Origin: Polaribacter sp. BM10 | GTDB lineage: Bacteria > Bacteroidota > Bacteroidia > Flavobacteriales > Flavobacteriaceae | Direction of reading: 5' to 3' | Length of the DNA: 64,000 nt | Assembly (NCBI RefSeq): GCF_002005425.1 | Contig: NZ_CP019704.1 | Location: forward strand, 1,054,001-1,118,000 | Part shown: piece by piece, positions 19,311 through 28,336 of the stretch | Position numbering within the stretch: the first letter of the stretch is position 1 | Layout of the letters: each line of letters begins with the position of its first letter | Program-made: the position numbers and the translations under genes | Notes under the pieces: model-generated | Database searches by the model: none | What the model was told of the DNA's origin: nothing | What the model saw: the letters and a program-made list of their open reading frames with translations, nothing else

Positions 19311-19940
19311 TTATTTAAGTTTACCAAAAAGATCGTCTTTAATTCTAGGTAATTGTAAATGATATTTTACAGAAATTGCCCTTATAGTTATAACCACCAA
19401 AGCCGCAATTATAAAAATAAATTTCTCTGGTAAAATTGAGAATTTAAAAAGTAATAAATAAATTATTCCGCCAGCTAAACAAGCAGAAGCGTAAATTTCT
19501 TTTTCAAAAATTAAAGGTACTTTATTTGTTAAAACATCTCTTAAGACACCTCCAAACACAGCAGATATCATTCCCATAATTAAAGCAATTATTGGGTGTA
19601 AATTAAAAGAAAGTCCTTTTTGTAAACCTAACAAAGTAAAAACACTAATACCAATAGTATCAAATAAAAACATGGTTCTACTTAAAAATGCTATTTTACT
19701 TTTAAATAAAAAAGTAAATACAACAGCTGTAAAAATTACATACAAATAATTTAGATCTGCAATCCAATTTATAGGATGTGCGTTTATTAAAACATCTCTT
19801 AACATTCCGCCACCTACCGCGGTTACAAAAGCAATTATAATTACACCAAATAAATCGAACTTTTTATCAGAAGCGACTAAGGCACCACTTACCGCAAAAG
19901 CAAAAGTTCCTAAAATATCTAGTACATAAACAACATCCAT
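19311..19940 (-). CDS. Trimeric intracellular cation channel family protein (UPF0126)
   Basis: A 209-residue inner-membrane protein made of two homologous halves, each with three membrane helices and the duplicated glycine signature: AVGGGMLRDVLIN in the first half and VFGGVLRDVLTNK in the second. This is the mark of the bacterial TRIC family (YicG/UPF0126), shown in other bacteria to form potassium-permeable trimers. The N-terminal LGTFAFAVSGALVASDKKFD is also typical. It starts 1 bp after the DEAD-box helicase stop, so the two are probably co-transcribed. Confidence 0.92.
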   Translation of the reverse strand: MDVVYVLDILGTFAFAVSGALVASDKKFDLFGVIIIAFVTAVGGGMLRDVLINAHPINWIADLNYLYVIFTAVVFTFLFKSKIAFLSRTMFLFDTIGISVFTLLGLQKGLSFNLHPIIALIMGMISAVFGGVLRDVLTNKVPLIFEKEIYASACLAGGIIYLLLFKFSILPEKFIFIIAALVVITIRAISVKYHLQLPRIKDDLFGKLK

Positions 19941-19941
19941 T

Positions 19942-21063
19942 TTAAACGCTAACTTCTGTAAATTTGATGTTTAATTCTTTTTGAATTTGATGTACTTTAT
20001 CTAATTCATTAGAAAGAATAAAAGCCAAAGAAGTACCGGTATTTCCTGCTCTTGCGGTTCTACCACTTCTGTGTGTATAATATTCTAATTGTTCTGGTAA
20101 TTGATGATGAATTACAAATTCTAAACCACTAACATCGATACCACGAGCAGAAACATCTGTAGAAACTAAATATTGTAAATTTTCTTTTTTGAAAGCACGC
20201 ATAACTTTATCACGCTCTTTTTGTTGCATATCACCTTCTAAAGCGCCTGCAGAAAAACCTTCTTCTATTAAAAAGTTTGCAAGATTTTGCGCACCTGCTT
20301 TAGTTCTACAAAATATAATACCTCTTTGCGTACCTCTTTTTTCTAAAAACGTAACAATATCATCTGCTTTCGTTTTTAAAGTAGTTTTTACAAATTGATG
20401 TCTAATATTTGCATTTACCAAAGCATTTTTATTGACTTCGATTCTTGGCGCATTAGCATCCATATAAGTTTTAATAATACGCTTAATTTCTTCTGGCATT
20501 GTTGCAGAAAACAACCAAGTATTACGATTACTTTGAGAAGAGAATTTTAAAATTCTATTTAAATCTTGTTTAAAACCCATACTCAACATTTCATCAGCCT
20601 CATCTAAAACAACTGTTTTTACATGACTAATATCAATATCTCCTCTTTCTATTAAATCGATTAATCTACCAGGTGTAGCAACAACAATATGAGTAGTTCT
20701 TTTTAGATTATTGATTTGTCTGTCAATTTTTTCTCCACCAAAAACAGCTTCAACAAAAATTTTATCTTCATTAAATTTCGTAAACTTAAAAAGTTGCTTT
20801 TTAATTTGCTGAACCAATTCTCTGGTTGGAGACAAAATTAGCGTTTGAATATGATCAGATTTAGCATCAATATGGTGTAAAATAGGCAATCCAAAAGCTG
20901 CAGTTTTACCCGTACCAGTTTGCGCCAAACCAATAAAGTCTGTTTTCGATTTTATTAATATAGGAATTGCTTTTTCTTGAATTTCTGTTGGTTTAGAAAT
21001 ACCTAATTCTTTAATCGATTTTATATATGAAGGTTTGATACCTAATTCTGAAAATGATGCCAT
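19942..21063 (-). CDS. DEAD-box RNA helicase, core only
   Basis: A 373-residue ATP-dependent RNA helicase. Motifs in order are the Q motif (PTEIQEKAIPIL), motif I AQTGTGKT (47-54), Ia PTRELV, Ib TPGRL, motif II DEAD (VVLDEADEML), motif III SAT, motif V ARGID and motif VI HRSGRTARAG. It ends shortly after motif VI with no basic tail or RNA-recognition domain, so it is shorter than RhlE or CsdA (over 400 residues). The likely role is general RNA remodelling, such as ribosome assembly or cold growth. A -7 element lies 20 bp before the start, inside the end of the upstream thioesterase gene. Confidence 0.93.
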   Translation of the reverse strand: MASFSELGIKPSYIKSIKELGISKPTEIQEKAIPILIKSKTDFIGLAQTGTGKTAAFGLPILHHIDAKSDHIQTLILSPTRELVQQIKKQLFKFTKFNEDKIFVEAVFGGEKIDRQINNLKRTTHIVVATPGRLIDLIERGDIDISHVKTVVLDEADEMLSMGFKQDLNRILKFSSQSNRNTWLFSATMPEEIKRIIKTYMDANAPRIEVNKNALVNANIRHQFVKTTLKTKADDIVTFLEKRGTQRGIIFCRTKAGAQNLANFLIEEGFSAGALEGDMQQKERDKVMRAFKKENLQYLVSTDVSARGIDVSGLEFVIHHQLPEQLEYYTHRSGRTARAGNTGTSLAFILSNELDKVHQIQKELNIKFTEVSV

Positions 21064-21082
21064 TTTGTCTCTAAATTTTGTG

Positions 21083-21090
21083 CAAAGATA
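21083..21090 (-). promoter_or_regulatory. Candidate -7 element for the DEAD-box helicase gene
   Basis: TATCTTTG on the minus strand matches TAnnTTTG exactly and lies 20 bp before the helicase ATG. A TTG element at the usual distance is not visible. Confidence 0.45.
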
Positions 21091-21093
21091 CTT

Positions 21094-21489
21094 TTATTTA
21101 ACAGGTTGTAATACTTTTAGAACATTTTCTCTAATTCTAGAAGGTTTATAGCTTATAGCATCTAACATTCCCCAAACAGTTTTAGCTTTTACAAGTAAAA
21201 TATTATTTTTATAAAACTCCATTAAACGTTCAGATTTAAAACCTTTGGTTTCACCAACCCAAGTTTTTACAGTAATTACATCGCCAATTACAGCTTGTTT
21301 TAAATATTCAATTTCGTGCTTAATTACAACCCAAACATATTCTGGTAAAGGATTGTTTCTAGTTAAATACGCCCAATGTTCAAAAGCAACTTTATCCATC
21401 CATTTTACATAAACCACATTATTTACATGGTTTAAATCATCAATATCATTAGAAGTTACTGTAATATTTAATTCAAAAATATCTTTCAT
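21094..21489 (-). CDS. Acyl-CoA/acyl-ACP thioesterase, hot-dog fold
   Basis: A 131-residue 4HBT-type thioesterase. The key segment is TSNDIDDLNHVNNVVYVKWM, in which the conserved D-x-x-x-HVNN-x-x-Y pattern marks the YbgC/FatA-like branch. VKTWVGETKGFKSERLMEFY provides the central strands. The protein hydrolyses fatty acyl thioesters in the cytosol; the exact substrate cannot be read from sequence. It stands upstream of the DEAD-box helicase in the same direction with a 30-bp gap. Confidence 0.85.
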   Translation of the reverse strand: MKDIFELNITVTSNDIDDLNHVNNVVYVKWMDKVAFEHWAYLTRNNPLPEYVWVVIKHEIEYLKQAVIGDVITVKTWVGETKGFKSERLMEFYKNNILLVKAKTVWGMLDAISYKPSRIRENVLKVLQPVK

Positions 21490-21584
21490 TTATTAATTTT
21501 CTACAAAACTAAAACATTAATAATTCTATAACAATAAAAGTGGTTTCATTTTCTATTTAAATACCGTAATTTGCAACTTCTTCT

Positions 21585-22922
21585 ATGAATAAACTTGCAA
21601 ACGAATTAGGTACAGAAAAAATTAGCAAATTGCTTTTAAAACAAGCAGTTCCTGCAACCATTGGTATTTTAGTAATGTCTTTAAACATGATTGTTGATAC
21701 TATTTTTGTAGGACAATGGATTGGTGTTTTAGCTATTGCAGCCATAACTGTAGTTTTACCAATTGCTTTTTTAATTTCTTCTATAGGAATGGGAATTGGT
21801 ATTGGAGGAAGTTCTATCATTTCAAGAGCATTAGGCGCTAATAATACAGAAAAGGCTTTTTTAACCTTCGGAAATCAAATTTGTTTAACAGTAATTTTAG
21901 CAATACTATTTGTAGTTTTAGGAAATGTTTTTAGCATTCCTATTTTAGATTTATTCGGTGCTAAAGGTGAAATTTTACCAATTGCATCAGAATATTTTAG
22001 TGTTATTATTTACGGTGTTCCTTTTTTAGCATTTGCAATGATGGGAAACCCAACCATTCGTGCTGAAGGAAAACCAAAATTTGCAATGTATGCAATGATG
22101 GTGCCTGCTGTTTTAAATGTTGTTTTAGATATTTTATTTATAAAATATTTTAATTGGGGAATGTGGGGTGCTGCTTTAGCAACATCGCTTTCTTATGCTA
22201 GTTGTGGTTTGTATATTTTGTATTTCTTTTTATCATCTAAAAGTGAATTAAAAATTATACCAAAAAACTTTAAACTTAATTTTAATATTGTAAAAGAAAT
22301 CGCTCAATTAGGCAGTATTTCTATTGTAAGACAAGGTGCAGTTAGTATTTTAATGATTGTTTTAAACTACTCTCTTTTTACCTATGGTGATGAAATTTCG
22401 ATTGCTGTTTTTGGGATTATTAATAGAGTCATGATGTTTGCCTTCTCTCCTATTTTAGGTGTTTCACAAGGTTTTTTACCTGTAGCAGGATTTAATATTG
22501 GAGCAGAAAAAAACGAAAGAGTTAAAGAAACCATTAAAAAATCTATTTATTTTGGATCTATTATTGGAACCATCATATTTATAGCAGTTGCTACTTTTAA
22601 AGAGCAAATAATTTGGATATTTACTAATGATGCCACACTTTTAGACAAAACACCTAATGCAATGCTAATTGTATTTTTAGTAACACCAGTTGTAGCTATG
22701 CAATTGATAGGTTCTGCCTACTTTCAGGCAGCTGGTAAAGCAATGCCAGCATTATTTCTTACGCTATTAAAACAAGGAATTTTCTTAATTCCGTTAGCGT
22801 ATATCTTACCAAAATATTATGGTGTTCTTGGGGTTTGGTGGTCTTTTCCGATTGCCGATCTATTATCAACAATAATAACTGTTATAGTATTAAAAAGAGA
22901 AATAGATAAAAATCTACAATAA
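21585..22922 (+). CDS. MATE family multidrug/sodium antiporter
   Basis: A 445-residue inner-membrane exporter with twelve predicted helices in two homologous halves. The start of each half is recognisable: KLLLKQAVPATIGILVMSLN with VDTIFVGQWIG, and IAQLGSISIVRQGAVSILMI. MGIGIGGSSIISRALGANN is the typical MATE loop after the second or third helix. MATE proteins export cationic drugs or metabolites in exchange for Na+ or H+. The substrate is unknown. The gene overlaps the convergent DUF2461 gene by 9 bp without a terminator between. Confidence 0.93.
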   Translation: MNKLANELGTEKISKLLLKQAVPATIGILVMSLNMIVDTIFVGQWIGVLAIAAITVVLPIAFLISSIGMGIGIGGSSIISRALGANNTEKAFLTFGNQICLTVILAILFVVLGNVFSIPILDLFGAKGEILPIASEYFSVIIYGVPFLAFAMMGNPTIRAEGKPKFAMYAMMVPAVLNVVLDILFIKYFNWGMWGAALATSLSYASCGLYILYFFLSSKSELKIIPKNFKLNFNIVKEIAQLGSISIVRQGAVSILMIVLNYSLFTYGDEISIAVFGIINRVMMFAFSPILGVSQGFLPVAGFNIGAEKNERVKETIKKSIYFGSIIGTIIFIAVATFKEQIIWIFTNDATLLDKTPNAMLIVFLVTPVVAMQLIGSAYFQAAGKAMPALFLTLLKQGIFLIPLAYILPKYYGVLGVWWSFPIADLLSTIITVIVLKREIDKNLQ

Positions 22923-23588
22923 GGATTCACCGTTTAAATTAGTAGTTAAAATATCGCTAAACAAGTTAAAAAACGGTCGTAAAGCTTTAAAACTTTTATC
23001 TACTTCTTCTATAAAATTTGGCGCTAATACTTCTGCATCTGTAAAATTTCTAGTGGCAATAAACCCTTTCTTTCTTAAAAGATTTACATCTGGATGCTCT
23101 TTATCAAAACCTCTTGGAGCCGTTTTTAATTCAGAAAAACTACCAAATTCTTTTCCAAAATATTTTTGATAATTTTTATCCTTTAAAATATCTTTTATTT
23201 CTGATGCATCTAACTCTATTTCTTTACGAATTCTAAATAAATCTTCTTTATTTGGCTCCCAAAATCCGCCAGCTAAAAAAGATTCTCCTGGTCTTATTCT
23301 TAAAAAATAACCCCCTCTTAATTCTTTACCTAATCTAGAAAAAGAATTTGCAAAATGGGCTTTATACGGTGTTTTATCTTTAGAAAAACGAACATCTCTA
23401 TAAATACGCATCATTTTTGATTTCTCAATATCATCATGCTTTTGTAGGTTTAAATGTACTTCTTCAAAAAAAGCTTTTGCCTTTTTTTGCTCTAAAACAT
23501 AAGTTTCTTTATGTTCTGCAAACCAATCTCTATTATTGTTTTTTTGTAAGTCTTTTAAAAATTTTAAAGTAGATTTTTCAATTTGCAT
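22914..23588 (-). CDS. DUF2461 family protein
   Basis: A 224-residue cytosolic protein of the DUF2461 (TIGR02453) family. The recognisable parts are FLKDLQKNNNRDWFAEHKET at the start, the MRIYRDVRFSKDKTPYKAHF core, and GGYFLRIRPGESFLAGGFWE. No biochemical function is established for the family. Length and motifs are complete. It is transcribed divergently from the DUF1853 gene and overlaps the MATE gene by 9 bp at its 3' end. Confidence 0.9.
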   Translation of the reverse strand: MQIEKSTLKFLKDLQKNNNRDWFAEHKETYVLEQKKAKAFFEEVHLNLQKHDDIEKSKMMRIYRDVRFSKDKTPYKAHFANSFSRLGKELRGGYFLRIRPGESFLAGGFWEPNKEDLFRIRKEIELDASEIKDILKDKNYQKYFGKEFGSFSELKTAPRGFDKEHPDVNLLRKKGFIATRNFTDAEVLAPNFIEEVDKSFKALRPFFNLFSDILTTNLNGESLL

Positions 23589-23621
23589 TTTATAGATCTT
23601 TTAAAGTATAAATTTACAAAA

Positions 23622-23629
23622 TAGATTTG
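23622..23629 (+). promoter_or_regulatory. Candidate -7 element for the DUF1853 gene
   Basis: TAGATTTG matches TAnnTTTG exactly and lies 16 bp before the ATG. The upstream -33 position reads TTT rather than TTG. Confidence 0.4.
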
Positions 23630-23645
23630 TAACTTCGAATTTGAT

Positions 23646-24461
23646 ATGCATCAAAAAACAAAAGATATTCAGAAAAGATTCGACGGATTTTTACAAACTC
23701 ATAATCTGTGGAAAAATAACACTGTTTTTAATTTAAATCAGTTTGAAACACCTTTTAAATCATCAAAAATTGATATTGAAATTGATGAAAAATTAAGATT
23801 AGGAAAATACATAGAGCGTTTTGTTTCTTTTGAATTATCTCAAAATAAATCCATAGAAATTTTAGCCGAAAACATACAAGTTCAAAGAAATAAAATTACA
23901 CTTGGTGAGTTGGATTGTCTCTTATTAAAAAACAACTCTCCTATACATTTAGAAATTATTTATAAATTTTATCTTTTTAATGATAAAATTGGTGATACTG
24001 AAATTGAGCATTTTATTGGCCCAAATAGAAAAGATGCTCTAATAGAAAAATTAACAAAACTTAAAGATAAACAACTACCAATTTTGTTCGCAAAAGAATG
24101 TGAAAATCTACTAGATAACTTAGAAATTTCTTTAAAAGAAATCTCACAACAAATTTATTTTAAAGCACAATTATTTATGCCGATAAATAAAAAGAACATC
24201 AATTTAAGTATATTAAACAACAATTGTATCGTTGGTTTTTATTGTAATTTAAGAGATTTAAATCAGTTTGATGCTTGTAAATTTTATATACCAATAAAAA
24301 AGGATTGGTTAATTATTCCGCATAAAAATGTAAATTGGTTACAATTCTCTGACTTTCAAAATGAAGTTACATCAATTTTAGAAAGACAATTTTCACCTTT
24401 ATGTTGGTTGAAAAAAGAAAACGGAGAAATTGAGAAATTTTTTCTTGTTTGGTGGACATAA
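23646..24461 (+). CDS. DUF1853 family protein
   Basis: A 271-residue protein that matches the DUF1853 pattern: an N-terminal helical part, LGKYIERFVSFELSQNKSIE, then the nuclease-like strand pattern LGELDCLLLKNNSPIHLEIIYKFYLF (Glu-Leu-Asp ... Leu-Glu-Ile-x-x-Lys) and later HFIGPNRKDALIEKLTKLKD. The E-x-D ... E-x-x-x-K arrangement resembles PD-(D/E)XK nucleases. That link is my inference, and no activity is known. It is a single gene ending at a terminator shared with crtZ. Confidence 0.82.
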   Translation: MHQKTKDIQKRFDGFLQTHNLWKNNTVFNLNQFETPFKSSKIDIEIDEKLRLGKYIERFVSFELSQNKSIEILAENIQVQRNKITLGELDCLLLKNNSPIHLEIIYKFYLFNDKIGDTEIEHFIGPNRKDALIEKLTKLKDKQLPILFAKECENLLDNLEISLKEISQQIYFKAQLFMPINKKNINLSILNNNCIVGFYCNLRDLNQFDACKFYIPIKKDWLIIPHKNVNWLQFSDFQNEVTSILERQFSPLCWLKKENGEIEKFFLVWWT

Positions 24462-24462
24462 A

Positions 24463-24492
24463 AAAACTGAATAAAATTAATTATTCAGTTTT
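24463..24492. terminator. Bidirectional terminator between the DUF1853 gene and crtZ
   Basis: A 12-bp stem (AAAACTGAATAA / TTATTCAGTTTT) with an AATTAA loop lies between the convergent genes. It is AT-rich, so its efficiency is uncertain. Confidence 0.7.
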
Positions 24493-24505
24493 AATTTATA
24501 AGTAA

Positions 24506-24952
24506 TTAAACTTTGGGCTTTTTAAAATATTTTAAAGGTACAAAGAGCATCCCAAAACATTGGCTATCTTCTTTCCCCATGTTTTTATGATGTATTTTAT
24601 GAGCTTTTCTTAGTCCTCTTAAATAGTTGTTATTGGTATTTTTAAACCATTTAAATCTTTGATGAATTAAAACATCGTGCACTAAAAAATAGGCTAAACC
24701 ATAAAGTAAAATACCTAAACCAATAAAAAACAAATAGGTATGTTCTGTATAAGTTCCAAAATAAAATAACGCAATACTTGGTATAGCAAATACTACAAAA
24801 AAAGCATCATTTTTCTCGAATCCGCTATATTTTGGTTGATGATGATCTTCATGCAAAAACCAACCAAAACCATGCATTACATATTTGTGTGTACACCAAG
24901 TTACACACTCCATTATTAAAAAAACCGCTAATGTTATAAGGGCATAAATCAT
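24506..24952 (-). CDS. crtZ: Beta-carotene hydroxylase CrtZ
   Basis: A 148-residue membrane di-iron hydroxylase that adds 3-hydroxyl groups to beta-carotene, giving zeaxanthin. The four histidine boxes are present: HKYVMH, HEDHH, HDVLIH and HKIHH. About four membrane segments surround them. The ATG overlaps the crtB stop by one base, so it is the last gene of the carH-crtI-crtB-crtZ run. Flavobacteria commonly contain zeaxanthin; the lycopene cyclase needed between CrtI and CrtZ is not in this window. Confidence 0.93.
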   Translation of the reverse strand: MIYALITLAVFLIMECVTWCTHKYVMHGFGWFLHEDHHQPKYSGFEKNDAFFVVFAIPSIALFYFGTYTEHTYLFFIGLGILLYGLAYFLVHDVLIHQRFKWFKNTNNNYLRGLRKAHKIHHKNMGKEDSQCFGMLFVPLKYFKKPKV

Positions 24953-25794
24953 TAAATAATATTTAATTTATATTTTACGTAACTTCTTGCTAATAAATTA
25001 ATTTTCATAGGATTAGAAATTCTAATTCTAGAATCCATAATCTGTTCTGATGGCACCATTTTTAACTTTTTTAGTAACCTTCTGTAATATCTGTAAGCTG
25101 TATAAACTCCGAATTTTGCTTCAACCGGTAATTTTAAAATTCCGTTGTTGTATGCATATTCAAAATCAGCTTCAATTTCATCAATAATTATTTGTTTGGA
25201 AGATGCATCTAATTTTCCTAAGTCAATATTTGGAAAATAAGAACGGTTTAAAGTCTCAAAATCATCTTTTAAATCTCGTAAAAAATTTACTTTTTGAAAC
25301 GCAGAACCCAAACGCATTGCAGCATCTTTTAGTTCTTCGTATTTTTTATCATCTCCGTCAACAAAAACTTTTAAACACATTAAACCAACTACATCTGCAG
25401 AACCATAAATATATTCGTCATACTCTTGTTTTGTATTATAAGTAGTTTTGTGTAAATCTGCTTTCATGCTTTTTAGAAAGGCTTGCACCATTTCATCTGG
25501 TATTTTATATTTATTTATGGTACGCTGAAAAGAATTTAAAATAGGATTTAAACTAATACCATGTTCTTTAGAAAGATAATAATCTCTTTCAAAATGCTCC
25601 ATCAAATGTTCTTTATCATAATCATGAAAAGAATCTACAATTTCATCTGCAAAACGCACAAAGCCGTAAATATTATAAATATCTTCTCTAATTTTTGGCG
25701 ATAACATATTAACCGCAAGAGAAAATGATGTACTATATTTTTTAGTAACTAATTTGCTACAATCATTAGAAACACTATCAAATAATTCTTTCAT
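24952..25794 (-). CDS. crtB: Phytoene synthase CrtB
   Basis: CrtB condenses two geranylgeranyl diphosphates to phytoene, the first carotenoid-specific step. The 280 residues carry both aspartate-rich motifs of trans-isoprenyl synthases: DEIVD (in YGFVRFADEIVDSFHD) and the second motif in GSAFQKVNFLRDLKDDFETL. YCGSADVVGLM of other CrtB proteins appears here as YIYGSADVVGLMC. It lies 1 bp after crtI and overlaps crtZ by 1 bp, consistent with one transcript. Confidence 0.95.
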   Translation of the reverse strand: MKELFDSVSNDCSKLVTKKYSTSFSLAVNMLSPKIREDIYNIYGFVRFADEIVDSFHDYDKEHLMEHFERDYYLSKEHGISLNPILNSFQRTINKYKIPDEMVQAFLKSMKADLHKTTYNTKQEYDEYIYGSADVVGLMCLKVFVDGDDKKYEELKDAAMRLGSAFQKVNFLRDLKDDFETLNRSYFPNIDLGKLDASSKQIIIDEIEADFEYAYNNGILKLPVEAKFGVYTAYRYYRRLLKKLKMVPSEQIMDSRIRISNPMKINLLARSYVKYKLNII

Positions 25795-25795
25795 T

Positions 25796-27262
25796 TTATT
25801 GTTGGTTTTTAATTATTAGTTCTGTTGCAATCTTTCCAGAAATTAAAGCTGGTGGCACACCTGGTCCCGGAACTGTTAATTGCCCTGTAAAATACAAATT
25901 TTTAACTTTACTACTCTTAATTTTTGGTCTTAAAAAAGCAGTTTGCAATAACGTATTCGCCATTCCGTATGCATTACCTTTATAAGAGTTGTATTCTTGC
26001 TTAAAATCTTTAACACAAAAAGACCTTTTAAACAATACGTGTTTTTTAACTTCTTGGTTTGTTAAAGCCTCAAATCTATCTAAAATTTTATGAAAATATT
26101 CTTCTCTTAAAGCTTCTGTATCTTCTATTCCGGGTGCTAAAGGAATTAGAAAAAAACCTGCTTCTTTACCTTCTGGTGCAGAAGTTTTATCTGTAATAGA
26201 TGTAAAATTTGCATAAAACAATGGATCTGAAGGCCATTTAGGGTTATCGTAAATTTCTTTTGCATGTAATTCAAAATCAGTGTCAAAAAATAATGTATGA
26301 TGACTTACATTTTCTATTTTCTTATCGAAACCTACATAAAAAAGCAAAGACGAAGGCGCAAAAGTTTTCTTACTCCAATATTTTTCTGAATACTGTTTTT
26401 CATCTTCATTCAATAATGTTTCTGTATGATGATAATCTGCACCACTCAATACTAAATCTGTATCAATTTTTTCGCCATTTACAATTAAACCAGCAACTTC
26501 ATTATTACTATCTGTAACAATTTTATCTACATTAGCATTTACCTTAAACTCTACGCCTAAACTAGTTGCTAAAGCGACCATTCCTTCTACTACTTTATAC
26601 ATTCCTCCTCTTGGATGCCAAGTACCTAAACCAAAATCTGCATAATTCATAAAATTATAAAAAGCCGGTGTATCGCTAGGCTTTGCACCTAAAAACAACA
26701 CAGGAAATTCTAATATTTTTATAAGTTTTTTACTCTTTATATTTTTTCTGACTTGTTTAGATATGGTAGAAAAAAATTGAGAAACTCTTGTAACAGTTTT
26801 TGTTGTTACCAATTCTAAAGGAGAAACGCCAGGTTTATAAACTAAATCTTTAATTGCTGTATCATAATTTGATTTTGCAGAACTTATAAAGCTTTTTAAA
26901 TGCTTTGCGCTACCAGCCTCTTCGTTCTCAAACATTTGATAAATCTCTTCTAAATTTTCAGAAATTTTTAACGATGAGTTTTCCCCGAAATATACTTCAT
27001 AACCAGGATTTAGTTTATCCAAAACATAATAATCTGATGCTTTTTTACCAAAATCTGCAAAAAACCTTTCAAAAACATCTGGCATCCAGTACCAAGACGG
27101 ACCTAAATCAAAAGTAAAACCGTCTTTTTTAAATTGTCTTGCTCTACCACCTAAAGTATCATTTTTCTCTAATACTGTTACCTTATATCCTTCTTTAGCT
27201 AAATAACAAGAAGCTGATAAAGCAGAAAAACCAGAACCAATAATATATATGTTTTTGCTCAT
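25796..27262 (-). CDS. crtI: Phytoene desaturase CrtI
   Basis: CrtI carries out the four desaturations from phytoene to lycopene with FAD. The 488-residue protein starts with the dinucleotide-binding motif IGSGFSALSASCYLAKEGYK and the LEKNDTLGGRAR loop. The C-terminal carotenoid-oxidoreductase signature is NLYFTGQLTVPGPGVPPALI, followed by SGKIATELI. Length is normal. The 61-bp gap to the upstream regulator gene holds its own -7 element, so it may have both a private promoter and readthrough from the regulator gene. Confidence 0.95.
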   Translation of the reverse strand: MSKNIYIIGSGFSALSASCYLAKEGYKVTVLEKNDTLGGRARQFKKDGFTFDLGPSWYWMPDVFERFFADFGKKASDYYVLDKLNPGYEVYFGENSSLKISENLEEIYQMFENEEAGSAKHLKSFISSAKSNYDTAIKDLVYKPGVSPLELVTTKTVTRVSQFFSTISKQVRKNIKSKKLIKILEFPVLFLGAKPSDTPAFYNFMNYADFGLGTWHPRGGMYKVVEGMVALATSLGVEFKVNANVDKIVTDSNNEVAGLIVNGEKIDTDLVLSGADYHHTETLLNEDEKQYSEKYWSKKTFAPSSLLFYVGFDKKIENVSHHTLFFDTDFELHAKEIYDNPKWPSDPLFYANFTSITDKTSAPEGKEAGFFLIPLAPGIEDTEALREEYFHKILDRFEALTNQEVKKHVLFKRSFCVKDFKQEYNSYKGNAYGMANTLLQTAFLRPKIKSSKVKNLYFTGQLTVPGPGVPPALISGKIATELIIKNQQ

Positions 27263-27278
27263 ATTTAATTTTGTTTAA

Positions 27279-27286
27279 CAAATATA
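27279..27286 (-). promoter_or_regulatory. Candidate -7 element for crtI-crtB-crtZ
   Basis: TATATTTG on the minus strand, 17 bp before the crtI ATG, matches TAnnTTTG exactly. TATATTTGTT reappears on the plus strand at 27325-27334 as an inverted copy, which could reflect an operator for the MerR-type regulator. Confidence 0.5.
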
Positions 27287-27323
27287 TATAATTATTAAAC
27301 ATTTTATTTATTTAATGTAAATT

Positions 27324-28217
27324 TTATATTTGTTTTAACACATCTGTAACAGTATCAAAAAATGATACATTAAAGTTATAAGTATTATGTTTTATTAAAT
27401 TTGTTTTTCTACCTATTGCAATAAAATCGTGATGTGTGTTTTGTAAAATTTCTTCAATTTCCTTAAAATAGTCTTCCACTTTATCTTCATAAGGCTGTAC
27501 TGTTAATGAAGTTACAAAACAAAGTTTAGTATTGTGTTTAAAGAAATAATTAAGATTGTTTAGAGGTAAATTTTGCCCCAAATAAATCGTATTATATCCT
27601 TTAAGAACTAATTCATAATTTAAATATAATAAACCTAATTCATGAATTTCGTTTTCTGGAAGAAATAATACAAAAACTTTATCTGAAACTGTGTTTTGCT
27701 GTTCTAAATTTTCTGTTTTTATGTGAATTTTTTGAGAAATTAAATTCGATATAAAATGTTCATGCGCTGGTAACACAGTATCTGTTTGCCATAATAAACC
27801 TATATAATTTAAAAACGGAATAAAAACATCTTTAAAAATGTCTTTAAAAGATTTAACCTCTAATAATCTATTGTAAGTTTCATTAAATAAAACTTTATCA
27901 AACTGAAGCATCGACAACTTAAATGCATTAATAGCTTCGTCGTTTAAACCTTCTTTAAAAGCTACTTCTCTAGAATTTTCAAAAATTTCTTCATCAGTCA
28001 TTTTTGCTATTTTAGATATTTTAAAGTTGTTTTTAGATAATAAAACAACATTTAATAGCTTTTGTAAATTCTTATGAGAATAATATCTTATGTTAGTGTT
28101 TGTTCTTTGTGGTTCTAGCAAATTATACCTTTTTTCCCAAATACGTATAGTATGTGCTTTTATACCAGATATATTTTCTAGGTCCTTAATCGTAAAATCT
28201 TGCTTAATATTGTTCAA
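27324..28217 (-). CDS. CarH/LitR-type B12-binding MerR photoreceptor-regulator
   Basis: A MerR-family repressor with a cobalamin-binding half. Numbered from the longest frame (TTG at 28241, 305 residues), the winged helix is about 16-55 (FTIKDLENISGIKAHTIRIW). The helical bundle carries the light-sensor motif W-x9-EH (Trp151, Glu161, His162), and the Rossmann domain has E-x-H-x-x-G (Glu198, His200, Gly203), whose histidine ligates cobalt. In CarH, adenosylcobalamin holds a DNA-bound tetramer that light breaks, so it probably represses crt genes in the dark. I chose the TTG at 28217 because a -7 element covers the longer start. Start confidence is moderate. Confidence 0.88.
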   Translation of the reverse strand: MNNIKQDFTIKDLENISGIKAHTIRIWEKRYNLLEPQRTNTNIRYYSHKNLQKLLNVVLLSKNNFKISKIAKMTDEEIFENSREVAFKEGLNDEAINAFKLSMLQFDKVLFNETYNRLLEVKSFKDIFKDVFIPFLNYIGLLWQTDTVLPAHEHFISNLISQKIHIKTENLEQQNTVSDKVFVLFLPENEIHELGLLYLNYELVLKGYNTIYLGQNLPLNNLNYFFKHNTKLCFVTSLTVQPYEDKVEDYFKEIEEILQNTHHDFIAIGRKTNLIKHNTYNFNVSFFDTVTDVLKQI

Positions 28218-28238
28218 TGTTTCTTGTTTATTATTCAA

Positions 28239-28246
28239 CAAATGTA
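28239..28246 (-). promoter_or_regulatory. Candidate -7 element for the CarH-like gene
   Basis: TACATTTG on the minus strand matches TAnnTTTG exactly. It overlaps the most upstream possible start codon, so the translated start is probably further in, at 28217. Confidence 0.45.
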
Positions 28247-28336
28247 AAAAAAATTAATTCAAAAAAATATTTTTTATAATAATTGTAACATTTTCTACAT
28301 TTACGCTACTTATAAATAACTAACCTAATTACAAAA

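Noticed and set aside
26260..26517. 85-codon plus-strand frame within crtI
   Set aside because: It is antisense to a highly conserved gene, has low-complexity His/Leu/Asn content and no family match; it is a shadow frame.
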